A stretch of 64,000 bases of DNA from Congzhengia minquanensis (lineage in GTDB: Bacteria; Bacillota; Clostridia; UBA1381; UBA9506), in contig NZ_JACRSU010000003.1 of assembly GCF_014384785.1 (NCBI RefSeq), positions 124,001-188,000 of the forward strand, in the 5' to 3' direction. The position numbers and the translations under genes are program-made. How positions within the stretch are numbered: the stretch's first letter is position 1; every line of letters starts with the position of its first letter. Of this stretch, positions 43,983-51,436 are shown piece after piece. The notes beneath the pieces were generated by a model. It ran no database searches and was not told the origin of the DNA. It saw only the letters and a program-made list of their open reading frames with translations.

Positions 43983-44027
43983 GACCGTTGCTGTTCCGCC
44001 ATCATCGAGTAAAGAGAGAGGACGAAG

Positions 44028-45539
44028 ATGGAAAAGTTAAAAATAAATGAACTTTTAAACATAAAGATTGAAAACTGCGAAATTACTGAAGCGGTGCAGA
44101 CTGATCAAGGCACGGTAGTGCTGCCGGACGGCAGGACGTTTGAGCGGCTGCCAAAGCTGTGCGCTGTCCGCTTTGTCATGCGGCCGTCTCCCGTATCGTT
44201 TATCAGGGCTGAGCTTTGGCTGCCGGCAGAAAACTGGAACGGCAGATTTTTAGGCACGGGAAACGGCGGAAGCGCCGGGCGGATTTCTTATGAAGCGCTG
44301 GCAGACGGGGTACGGGAAGGCTATGCGGTGGCAAACACCGACATGGGCACTTCGCCAAATGTTGACGATTTAATCGGTGAGCCGGAACGCTGGGCGGATT
44401 TCGGACACCGCGCCACCCATTTGATGACGACCGTGTCAAAGGAACTTCTTGAGCGGTTTTATGGCAGATCTGCAGAATTTTCTTATTTTGTAGGCTGCTC
44501 CACAGGAGGCCAGCAGGCGTTATCATTAGCGCAGCGGTATCCGAACGACTATGACGGAATTGTCGCCGGGGTGCCGGCCAACAACCGCACGCTGCTGCAT
44601 GCCTATTTTCTTTGGAACTATCAGGCAATGCACACAGCCGACGGCGGCGATATGTTTACGAAAGAGCAGGTTCAAAATTTAACGAAAACAGCAGTAGATT
44701 GGTTTCAAAAAAAGAAGGGCAGCGTGAAGCCAGACGCGTTTATACCAGACCCCCGTGCAGATGAGGCAGCCGCGGAAGAGATCATTTGCCTTGCAAGAAA
44801 AAACGATGCGTCGCTGACGGAAGAACAGGTCATGGCCCTGCGAAAGATTTATCAAGGCCCGATAAATCCAAGAACCGGTGAGCGCATTTATACGCCCATA
44901 CCCTTTGGAAGCGAATTTACCGCTCCGGGAATTTTAAGCCAGCAAAGGTTAGAGGGTGCAGAGGGGCTGTTTTATGTGTTTCGGTGGGTGTTCGGAAAAG
45001 ACTATGATTACATGAAGTTTGACTTTGACCGTGATATGGACGTCTATCAAAAGGCGCTGGCAAAGCATGTGAATGCCAACAATGCGGATTTGCGCGCCTT
45101 TCAAAATCGCGGCAGCAAGCTGATTATGTATTCGGGCTCGTCAGACCCGCTTGTGCCGTTTCAGGATGCAGTCAGCTATTATGAACGGGTGATTGAAAAT
45201 CAAAATGGCTTGATGCAGACAATGGATTTCGCCCGGTATTTTTTAATTCCCGGTATGGGCCACGGCACAGAGGGGCCGGGGGCGCAATTTGTGAAGCATA
45301 TGGAAGAAGGCGTGTTAAAAGCCCCCTTGGACGCTGTGGTCGCGTGGCGGGAGCAAGGCGCTGCGCCTGAGGTGCTGTATGCCGTTCGGCAAAACGGCGA
45401 CGATAACGATTTTTGCCGCCCGGTTTATCCCTATCCACAAAAAACAGAAATCAGCAAGGAGAATTCGGACAACTATTTTGCAGCACCAGGGGAGCGGGAC
45501 GGCGTGGAAAAAATTGCACTGCGCTATCTGGAAGAGTAA
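44028..45539 (+). CDS. Tannase/feruloyl esterase family alpha/beta hydrolase
   Basis: 503 residues. The nucleophile elbow is GCSTGGQQ with S158. The acid region SGSSDPLVPF and the histidine in PGMGHGTEGPGAQF complete the triad. NGRFLGTGNGGSAG near the N-terminus is a family hallmark. These esterases cleave gallate or hydroxycinnamate esters from plant polymers. Known members are usually exported, but this one has no signal peptide, so it should act on imported esters. GAGAGGACGA precedes the ATG. Confidence 0.88.
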   Translation: MEKLKINELLNIKIENCEITEAVQTDQGTVVLPDGRTFERLPKLCAVRFVMRPSPVSFIRAELWLPAENWNGRFLGTGNGGSAGRISYEALADGVREGYAVANTDMGTSPNVDDLIGEPERWADFGHRATHLMTTVSKELLERFYGRSAEFSYFVGCSTGGQQALSLAQRYPNDYDGIVAGVPANNRTLLHAYFLWNYQAMHTADGGDMFTKEQVQNLTKTAVDWFQKKKGSVKPDAFIPDPRADEAAAEEIICLARKNDASLTEEQVMALRKIYQGPINPRTGERIYTPIPFGSEFTAPGILSQQRLEGAEGLFYVFRWVFGKDYDYMKFDFDRDMDVYQKALAKHVNANNADLRAFQNRGSKLIMYSGSSDPLVPFQDAVSYYERVIENQNGLMQTMDFARYFLIPGMGHGTEGPGAQFVKHMEEGVLKAPLDAVVAWREQGAAPEVLYAVRQNGDDNDFCRPVYPYPQKTEISKENSDNYFAAPGERDGVEKIALRYLEE

Positions 45540-45582
45540 AAGCTAGCTCATATCAGATTATTTATGAAAGCAGGCGGAATTT

Positions 45583-46722
45583 ATGGAAACAGTCAGGTCG
45601 TATTGGGTTGACACCATGCTGAAAATTGCAGGCCCGGTGATTTTCGCGCTGGAGAAGGATTCTTTGCGGAAACAGATGCCTGTGGAATGCAGGCAGGAAG
45701 ATGACGGGCGCGGGCAATATACATATCTTGAAGCGTTGGGACGCACGCTTTGCGGCATTGCGCCGTGGCTTGCGTGCAAAGGGCTGACGTGCGGTGAGGA
45801 GCAAAAACGGCAAGGGCTTGCGGCCGCCGCAAGAACGGCAATTAAAAATGCCGTTACACCGGGCTGTTCTGATTTTATGAACTTTGAAACAGGCGCACAG
45901 CCTATTGTGGACGCGGCTTTTTTGTGCCACGGCCTTCTGCGGGCTCCAGAGGAATTGTTTGAACCGTTAGAGAAAGAGACAAAGAAAAATCTGATTTTAC
46001 AGCTAAAAAAAACAAGAACCAGAAAACCGTACTACAATAACTGGCTGTTGTTTTCGGCAATGATTGAAGCATTTTTCTATTATGCAGGAGAAGCAGACTG
46101 GGATTCTATGCGCATTGACTTTGCCGTGAAACAGCACATGCAGTGGTATAAGGGCGACGGGGTTTATGGCGACGGAAACGAGTTTCATTTTGATTATTAT
46201 AACAGTTTTGTCATTCAGCCCATGCTGGTGGATATTTTAAACACCGTGGGGCATGAGTATGAAGATTGGGCGGAGGTTACAGAAATCGTAAAAAAACGGT
46301 TTTCCCACCATGCTTCGGTTTTGGAGGGACTAATCGGCACAGACGGTTCTTACCCCGTAATCGGCCGGTCTTCCGCCTACCGGTTCGGGGCGTTTCAGGC
46401 GCTGTCACAGGCTGCTTTGCAAAATCTGTTAGAGCCTGACTTATCTTATGGACAGGTGCGCTGCGCCCTTACCGCTGTGATTCAAAAGGTGATGCAGTTT
46501 GAAAATTTTGACCATGAAGGATGGCTTAAAATCGGCGTTTGCGGCAGCCAGCCGGCGATTGGTGAACCCTATATTTCAACCGGAAGCCTGTATTTATGCA
46601 CAACAGTGTTTTTGCCGCTGGGGCTTCCTGCGTCACACCCGTTTTGGACAGAGGCAGACAGTCCGTGGACAGCTAAGAAAATTTGGAGCGGTGAAAATTG
46701 TGTTTCGGTGCATTCAATATAA
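45583..46722 (+). CDS. DUF2264 family protein
   Basis: 379 residues, helical-toroid fold. Segments typical of DUF2264 are LEALGRTLCGIAPWL, NWLLFSAMIEAFFYYAG, DGVYGDGNEFHFDYYNSFVIQPML and GTDGSYPVIGRSSAYRFGAF. Members often lie in polysaccharide-utilisation clusters and may be glycan hydrolases or lyases, but none is well defined to my knowledge. It starts at 45583 (ATG, weak GCAGGCGG site), 43 bases after the tannase-like gene. Confidence 0.8.
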   Translation: METVRSYWVDTMLKIAGPVIFALEKDSLRKQMPVECRQEDDGRGQYTYLEALGRTLCGIAPWLACKGLTCGEEQKRQGLAAAARTAIKNAVTPGCSDFMNFETGAQPIVDAAFLCHGLLRAPEELFEPLEKETKKNLILQLKKTRTRKPYYNNWLLFSAMIEAFFYYAGEADWDSMRIDFAVKQHMQWYKGDGVYGDGNEFHFDYYNSFVIQPMLVDILNTVGHEYEDWAEVTEIVKKRFSHHASVLEGLIGTDGSYPVIGRSSAYRFGAFQALSQAALQNLLEPDLSYGQVRCALTAVIQKVMQFENFDHEGWLKIGVCGSQPAIGEPYISTGSLYLCTTVFLPLGLPASHPFWTEADSPWTAKKIWSGENCVSVHSI

Positions 46723-46761
46723 ATTCGCAAAAAAAACAGTTAATGAGCTAAAAACATGATA

Positions 46762-46785
46762 CTGTGGGATTCATCACAGATTTTT
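46762..46785 (+). terminator. Weak terminator after the DUF2264 gene
   Basis: CTGTG (46762-46766) and CACAG (46775-46779), followed by ATTTTT. Confidence 0.45.
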
Positions 46786-46888
46786 ACATTAGATTTATTA
46801 CTTATTTACTACATTTGCAGGAAAGAGCCTTGATATGACTGCCAAATTTCTGTGATAAACACACAAAAAACCAAATACGAAGACGATT

Positions 46889-46918
46889 AGACAGTCTTTG
46901 AAAAAAGGCTGTCTTTTG
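46889..46918 (+). terminator. Hairpin ahead of the repA remnant
   Basis: AGACAGTCTTT (46889-46899) pairs with AAAGGCTGTCT (46904-46914) through one wobble, then TTTG. It lies just upstream of the broken RepA gene and could be a remnant of that element's own leader. The rest of 46723-46953 holds nothing else recognisable. Confidence 0.5.
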
Positions 46919-46953
46919 TTATATATAAGACTTTTTGAAAGGAGCCTTGATTG

Positions 46954-47336
46954 ATGACTTTTGAATATTTTTACGGCAATGAAAGCGAACAATTTACTTT
47001 TTATCGCAACCCAAAAATTTTGTTTAAGGACAAGCGTTTCAAGAGCATATCCACAGTAGCAAAGGTGTTATATGGTCTATGCTGGATCGTATGAGCCTGT
47101 CTGTTAAAAACAGATGGTTTGATGATAACAACAGAGTATATATTATTTATACACTCGATGAAATTATTGATGATTTGAGGTATGCAAGATAAAAAGCGGC
47201 GAAGTTACTGGATGAATTGGATAATGAAATTGAGTTAATCGAGCAAAAGCGGCAAGGTCTTGGAAAACCGAATATTATACTGGTTAAAAGCTTTGTTAGC
47301 GAACAAGACACAGCCGATAAAACAGCGGATAATTAA
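46954..47336 (+). pseudogene. Broken RepA-N type replication initiator
   Basis: AAAGGAG precedes an ATG that opens MTFEYFYGNESEQFTFYR, the usual start of RepA-N plasmid and ICE replication initiators. One base is missing near 47075: the first frame runs to a stop at 47091, while MLDRMSLSVKNRWFDDNNRV continues in another frame. A second lesion is an in-frame TAA near 47190, where relatives have a Gln codon. The tail then ends with KRQGLGKPNIILVKSFV. It marks the left edge of the redox island and indicates past plasmid or conjugative-element DNA. Confidence 0.85.
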
Positions 47337-47402
47337 GAATAGAAAAAACGTAAATACAGAAAATATATCTGAATGAAATGCATTGAAGTAATTGCATTTT
47401 TG

Positions 47403-47423
47403 TGTTATGATTATATCATAACA
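47403..47423. promoter_or_regulatory. Dyad upstream of lysR (probable operator)
   Basis: TGTTATGA (47403-47410), five bases, TCATAACA (47416-47423). The T-N11-A-like dyad is 52 bases before the LysR start, the usual place for autoregulation. Confidence 0.55.
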
Positions 47424-47474
47424 GCGTTTTTCTAAAGACGACAAAAAAATTTTATTTTTTGTGAGGTGAAGCGG

Positions 47475-48365
47475 ATGGAGTTTCGGGTATTAAATTATTT
47501 TTTAGCGGTTGCAAGAGAAGAAAATATCACAAAGGCGGCACAAAACCTGCATGTGACGCAGCCGACGTTATCGCGGCAGATTGCGCAGCTTGAGGAAGAA
47601 CTTGGCGTCAAGCTGTTCCAAAGGAGCAACCATCACATCATTTTAACCGAGGACGGCATGATATTAAAACGCAGGGCGCAGGAAATTATAGCGCTTGCCG
47701 AGAAAACAAAAGTTGACTTAAACCACGGCGAGCAGATGTTGACTGGAGAAATTGCAATAGGCAGCGGCGAATTTCAGGCAACGGCGTTTTTATCCGAGCT
47801 TATCAGCGCATTTCATAAAAGGCATCCGCTTGTAAAGTATTCCATTTACAGCGGTAACGCCTCCAACATCCATGATTATATTGAGCGCGGTCTTTTGGAT
47901 ATTGCACTCGTGTCAGAACCAATCAATATCGGTAAGTACGATTTTATTTCAATAAATCAAAAGGAAGTATGGGGCGCGCTCGTGCGCAGCGATTCAGATT
48001 TTGCGGCAAAAGAATTTTTAACACCGGAGGATTTGAAAGACTTTCCGATTATTATATCCTCAAGAGATCCGGTAAAAGAAATGTATGGCAAATGGCTCGG
48101 AACCAATGCCAATGATTTGAACATTGCTGCTGGAGGAAATCTATTATATAATATGTCGGCACTTGTATCAGCTGGAATGGGAGCTGCAATCTGTGTAAAA
48201 CTTAACTGTACATATGATAACTGTAAGTTTATTCCTCTATCGCCGAAAATTGAATCGAGTTCGTTTATCATCAGAAAAAAGGATCAGGTATTCTCACGCG
48301 CAACAGCAGAGTTTATTGAGTTTGCAAAGACATGCTTAAAAGGCATTTCTAATAATAGTTTATAA
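47475..48365 (+). CDS. LysR family transcriptional regulator
   Basis: 296 residues. The N-terminal winged HTH is REENITKAAQNLHVTQPTLSRQIAQLEEELG, and a periplasmic-binding-like effector domain (about 90-290) follows, with GEIAIGSGEF and GLLDIALVSEP. GAGGTG six bases before the ATG at 47475 decides against a GTG nine bases earlier. It opens the redox island, and its likely targets are itself and the downstream genes. The effector is unknown. Confidence 0.95.
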   Translation: MEFRVLNYFLAVAREENITKAAQNLHVTQPTLSRQIAQLEEELGVKLFQRSNHHIILTEDGMILKRRAQEIIALAEKTKVDLNHGEQMLTGEIAIGSGEFQATAFLSELISAFHKRHPLVKYSIYSGNASNIHDYIERGLLDIALVSEPINIGKYDFISINQKEVWGALVRSDSDFAAKEFLTPEDLKDFPIIISSRDPVKEMYGKWLGTNANDLNIAAGGNLLYNMSALVSAGMGAAICVKLNCTYDNCKFIPLSPKIESSSFIIRKKDQVFSRATAEFIEFAKTCLKGISNNSL

Positions 48366-48369
48366 GTAT

Positions 48370-48398
48370 TAGACATTTCATAAAGATGGATATATAAT
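48370..48398 (+). promoter_or_regulatory. Promoter of the MerR-flavodoxin genes
   Basis: TAGACA (48370-48375), 17 bases, TATAAT (48393-48398). Its start point falls inside the hairpin at 48399-48425. Confidence 0.55.
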
Positions 48399-48432
48399 AT
48401 AGGTGTTCCGAAAAGGAGCGCCTATATTTTTT
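48399..48432 (+). terminator. Terminator of lysR
   Basis: ATAGGTGTTCC (48399-48409), loop GAAAA, GGAGCGCCTAT (48415-48425) with two wobbles, then ATTTTTT. Confidence 0.7.
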
Positions 48433-48460
48433 ATGCATAACCAAAGGAAAGGTGATTGAA

Positions 48461-48814
48461 ATGACGATGGATGAAGCAAGCAACCGTTACCATATTCCCA
48501 TCAACATTCTAAAGGAATACGAAAGCTGGGGGCTGTGCGGCGAGGTGGAAAAGGTTATGGGAATGTGGAATTATGATGACAGCGATATAGAGCGCTTAAG
48601 CACCATTATGACGCTCCATGACATAGGCTTTACCAAGAACGAGGTCAGAAAATATATGGAGCTGCTGTATGCAGGCCCGTCTACAGAAAAAGAAAGATTA
48701 GATATGCTGAATACCAAGAGAACTGGAACGCTGGATGAAATTCATTTTCGAGAAAGGCAATTAGACCGTTTGGATTATCTGCGGTTTGAAATTCAAAGAA
48801 ACCAGCAAAAATAG
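48461..48814 (+). CDS. MerR family transcriptional regulator
   Basis: 117 residues. The N-terminal HTH (about 1-70) reads MDEASNRYHIPINILKEYESWGL and ERLSTIMTLHDIGFTKNEVRKYM, and a coiled-coil helix for dimerisation (75-115) follows. No C-terminal ligand domain or metal-binding cysteines are seen, so it is of the small stand-alone type. AGGAAAGGTG lies six bases before the ATG at 48461. It stands immediately before the flavodoxin genes. Confidence 0.85.
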   Translation: MTMDEASNRYHIPINILKEYESWGLCGEVEKVMGMWNYDDSDIERLSTIMTLHDIGFTKNEVRKYMELLYAGPSTEKERLDMLNTKRTGTLDEIHFRERQLDRLDYLRFEIQRNQQK

Positions 48815-48840
48815 AAAGAGGGGAAAGAAACACGTATGAT

Positions 48841-48978
48841 ATGGAACGAAACAAAGCCTTAAAGGAAATGGGAACCACCGCGCTTTTTGAAAAAAATGAA
48901 AACATGATTGATATTTTGGAAAACAGCGGCCCATTTACCCAAGCAAGTACACAAATCCATTTGCGGATTATGAAATAA
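48841..48978 (+). CDS. Very small reading frame, possibly a gene remnant
   Basis: 45 codons starting MERNKALKEMGTTALFEKNE. GAGGGG lies about 20 bases upstream, too far for a good ribosome site. It fills the gap between the MerR and first flavodoxin genes. I recognise no family. It may be the truncated start of a lost enzyme gene or non-coding. Confidence 0.3.
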   Translation: MERNKALKEMGTTALFEKNENMIDILENSGPFTQASTQIHLRIMK

Positions 48979-49001
48979 AATTTTTGAAAGGAGTTTTGAA
49001 A

Positions 49002-49661
49002 ATGAGAAAACTATGTTCTTTTCTGATGATTTTTACAATGCTGCTCTCCGGTGCGGCTTGCAGCAGCAACACAACCAACAAAGAGGTTCCTTCGACGGAA
49101 CCGCAAGAAAATACGCCAAGCCCTGTGCCTACGGAGAACCCGGAAAATCAAGAGGTTTCTGCTGAAACGACGGAGGGCATTTCCAAATCACTGGTTGTTT
49201 ATTTCTCATGGTCGGGCAATACCGAAAATGTCGCGAAATCCATTCAAAACCAAACGGATGCAGATATATTTGAAATCATCCCGCAAACGCCATATAGCGA
49301 TGATTATGACACGGTTGTGGATTTTGCGCAGGAGGAACAAAGAGCAGACGCCCGACCGGCCATTTCCGGCAGCATTGAAAACATCGCGCAGTATGATGTG
49401 GTTTATGTGGGTTTCCCGAATTGGTGGGGCGACATGCCGATGATACTTTACACCTTTTTTGACAGCTATGACCTATCGGGGAAAACGATCGCGCCATTCT
49501 GTACCAGCGGAGGCAGCGGGCTTTCCAATACGGTAAATGAAATAAAAAGCCTTGAATCGGGTGCGGCTGTAACAAAGGGGCTTCACATCGGCAGCAGTTC
49601 TTCGTCTAATCCTGAACATGCGGTCAAAGCATGGCTGGACGAGATTGGGCTTGCAAAATAG
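49002..49661 (+). CDS. Exported flavodoxin-domain lipoprotein
   Basis: 219 residues. The signal peptide ends in LLSGAAC with a probable lipid cysteine at C20, although Gly at -3 is a loose lipobox. A Pro/Glu/Thr-rich linker (25-60) follows. A flavodoxin_4-type domain (63-216) begins LVVYFSWSGNTENVA, whose S69-x-S-G-N-T74 loop binds FMN phosphate. VGFPNWWGDMPMI and FCTSGGSGLSNT are the other FMN loops. GAAAGGAG is eight bases before the ATG. It is the first of four exported flavodoxin genes here. Flavodoxins are normally cytoplasmic, so this suggests a membrane-tethered electron carrier or flavoenzyme. Confidence 0.9.
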   Translation: MRKLCSFLMIFTMLLSGAACSSNTTNKEVPSTEPQENTPSPVPTENPENQEVSAETTEGISKSLVVYFSWSGNTENVAKSIQNQTDADIFEIIPQTPYSDDYDTVVDFAQEEQRADARPAISGSIENIAQYDVVYVGFPNWWGDMPMILYTFFDSYDLSGKTIAPFCTSGGSGLSNTVNEIKSLESGAAVTKGLHIGSSSSSNPEHAVKAWLDEIGLAK

Positions 49662-49672
49662 AGAGCTGCTTT

Positions 49673-49987
49673 ATGAAAAAATATCTTTCGTTACTTCTCT
49701 CTTGCCTGCTCGTTTTTTCTTTTGCGGCATGTAATCAGGCAGAAAAAGCGTCTAATGCAGATACGCCTGTAACGAATGGGATGCAGGAGGCAGTGAATGT
49801 GCAATTTCCGGAAAATTTTGTTTTGATTGAAGGCGGCAGATTTGGGCAAAGCCTAACCGCAATTTCGAAACTGGTGCCAAGCGCTGCTATGAGGGACGCC
49901 TTGTCCGTTCATTATTCAGGCGGTTCCTCCCTCGCCCAAGATATCAGCAACTGGCTCAAAGAAAATTATATTGCAGGAAACGAGTAA
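49673..49987 (+). CDS. Small lipoprotein, internally deleted FGE/flavodoxin relative
   Basis: 104 residues. The signal peptide ends in FSFAAC (lipid Cys C20). Residues 42-54 (VNVQFPENFVLIEGG) match the start of the FGE-like domain in the 57222 protein (DDFVLINGG). From residue 54 (GGRFGQSLTAISKL) to the end the match is to the last 60 residues of that protein's flavodoxin domain (GGRFGQTISAVAKL). The middle of both domains is missing and there is no FMN phosphate loop. It looks like a deletion derivative and is probably not a functional flavoprotein. It lies 11 bases after the first flavodoxin gene. Confidence 0.8.
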   Translation: MKKYLSLLLSCLLVFSFAACNQAEKASNADTPVTNGMQEAVNVQFPENFVLIEGGRFGQSLTAISKLVPSAAMRDALSVHYSGGSSLAQDISNWLKENYIAGNE

Positions 49988-50004
49988 AAAGGAGGTGGTG
50001 AGAT

Positions 50005-50217
50005 ATGCCACATATTGATATTACAATGATTCCCGGACGGGATGATACTGCGAAAAAAGAACTTGCAGTAAAAATACAAAGGTTTGCAGCCGATGAATTG
50101 GGCATTGATAAAAAATTTGTTTCTGTGTCTATTGAAGATATTGCAAAAGAAAATTGGAATGAACATATACAAAACATGTGTGACAAAAAAATGTTTCTTC
50201 ATCCTATCAAAGCGTAG
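50005..50217 (+). CDS. 4-oxalocrotonate tautomerase-like protein
   Basis: 70 residues. After Met removal the chain starts with Pro (PHIDITMIPGRD), the catalytic base of the tautomerase superfamily. A beta-alpha-beta unit with VSIEDIAKENW follows. It tautomerises enol/keto groups of unsaturated acids; substrate unknown. AAAGGAGGTGG lies before the ATG. Confidence 0.9.
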   Translation: MPHIDITMIPGRDDTAKKELAVKIQRFAADELGIDKKFVSVSIEDIAKENWNEHIQNMCDKKMFLHPIKA

Positions 50218-50247
50218 GATGGAAACGGTTTAAGGAGGAAATAAGCA

Positions 50248-51411
50248 ATGAAACTGGACTTTTATTACCACAACCCAACCAAAATTTATTTTGGAAAGAC
50301 GGCGCTGGAACACTTGCCGGCAGAACTTGCAAACTACGGCGATACGGTATTACTGGTTTATGGGAAGGGTTCTGTGAAGAAAAGCGGTCTTTATGATGAG
50401 ATAACCGCTGTTTTACAAAAAGCAGGAAAAACCGTTGTCGAGCTTTCCGGCATCAAATCGAACCCGACCTATACACAAATGCTTGAGGGCGCAAGGCTCG
50501 TCCGCGAACACCAAGTTCATTTGATTTTGGCGGTTGGCGGCGGCTCGGTCATTGACTGTGCCAAAGGGATTTCTCTGTCCGCCTATTGCAAAGGCGACCC
50601 GTGGGAACGCTACTGGGTCAACTTTGAGGACGTGGATAACGAGATTGTGCCGGTGGGCGCTGTTTTAACCATGGCGGGAACCGGCTCGGAAATGAACGGC
50701 GGCTCGGTGATTACAAACGAGGAAAAAATGCTCAAAAACGGCAGGGTATATCCACCGGAAGTATATCCGAAGTTTTCCATTTTGAATCCCGAATACACCT
50801 ATACCGTTCCGAAATATCAAATGGTAAGCGGTATTTTTGATACCATGTCTCATCTGATGGAACAGTATTTTTCCGGCACAGATGACAACACCACCGATTA
50901 TCTCATCGAAGGGGTGATGCGCTCCCTGATACACAGCGCAAGGATTGCCCTGAAAAACCCGGAGGACTATGAGGCACGCAGCAACATTATGTGGTGTGCT
51001 GCGATTGGGCTCAATACTGTCACCGGCCTTGCCAAAGAGCAGGATTGGGAAGTACATATGATTGAGCACCAGCTTGGCGCATATACCGATTGCGCCCATG
51101 GCGCAGGGCTTGCGGCGATTTCCATACCGTATTATAAGTACATATCCCCATATGGATTGGACAAATTTGTCCGTTTTGCGAACAATGTGTGGGAGATTCC
51201 GACTGACACCATGACAAAAGAAGATGCAGCAAACGCAGGGATTGAGAAACTTACCGCATTTATTGAGGAGCTGGGTCTGCCGCAGACTTTGCGGGAACTT
51301 GGCGCAACAGAGGCAATGCTTCCCTTGATTGCAAACTCTACCGTACAGGGCGGCGGATATAAGCATATGACCGCCGATGATATTCTAAACGTCTTAAAGG
51401 CTTGTTATTAA
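50248..51411 (+). CDS. Iron-containing alcohol dehydrogenase (BdhA/YqhD-like)
   Basis: 387 residues. It starts with YYHNPTKIYFGKTALEHL. GGGSVIDCAKGISL is the NAD(P) segment, and MAGTGSEMNGGSVITNEE is typical of the butanol dehydrogenase branch. The metal ligands are Asp and His in GIFDTMSHLMEQYF and two His in MIEHQLGAYTDCAHGAGLA. It reduces aldehydes with NADPH in the cytoplasm. AAGGAGG precedes the ATG. Confidence 0.94.
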   Translation: MKLDFYYHNPTKIYFGKTALEHLPAELANYGDTVLLVYGKGSVKKSGLYDEITAVLQKAGKTVVELSGIKSNPTYTQMLEGARLVREHQVHLILAVGGGSVIDCAKGISLSAYCKGDPWERYWVNFEDVDNEIVPVGAVLTMAGTGSEMNGGSVITNEEKMLKNGRVYPPEVYPKFSILNPEYTYTVPKYQMVSGIFDTMSHLMEQYFSGTDDNTTDYLIEGVMRSLIHSARIALKNPEDYEARSNIMWCAAIGLNTVTGLAKEQDWEVHMIEHQLGAYTDCAHGAGLAAISIPYYKYISPYGLDKFVRFANNVWEIPTDTMTKEDAANAGIEKLTAFIEELGLPQTLRELGATEAMLPLIANSTVQGGGYKHMTADDILNVLKACY

Positions 51412-51436
51412 ATGATATTTTCAGGAGGTTACGAGG

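Noticed and set aside
46003..46188. Leftward frames inside the DUF2264 and tannase-like genes (also 44203-44628 and 45562-45930)
   Set aside because: They are shadows of the coding strand, with no ribosome sites or domain signatures.
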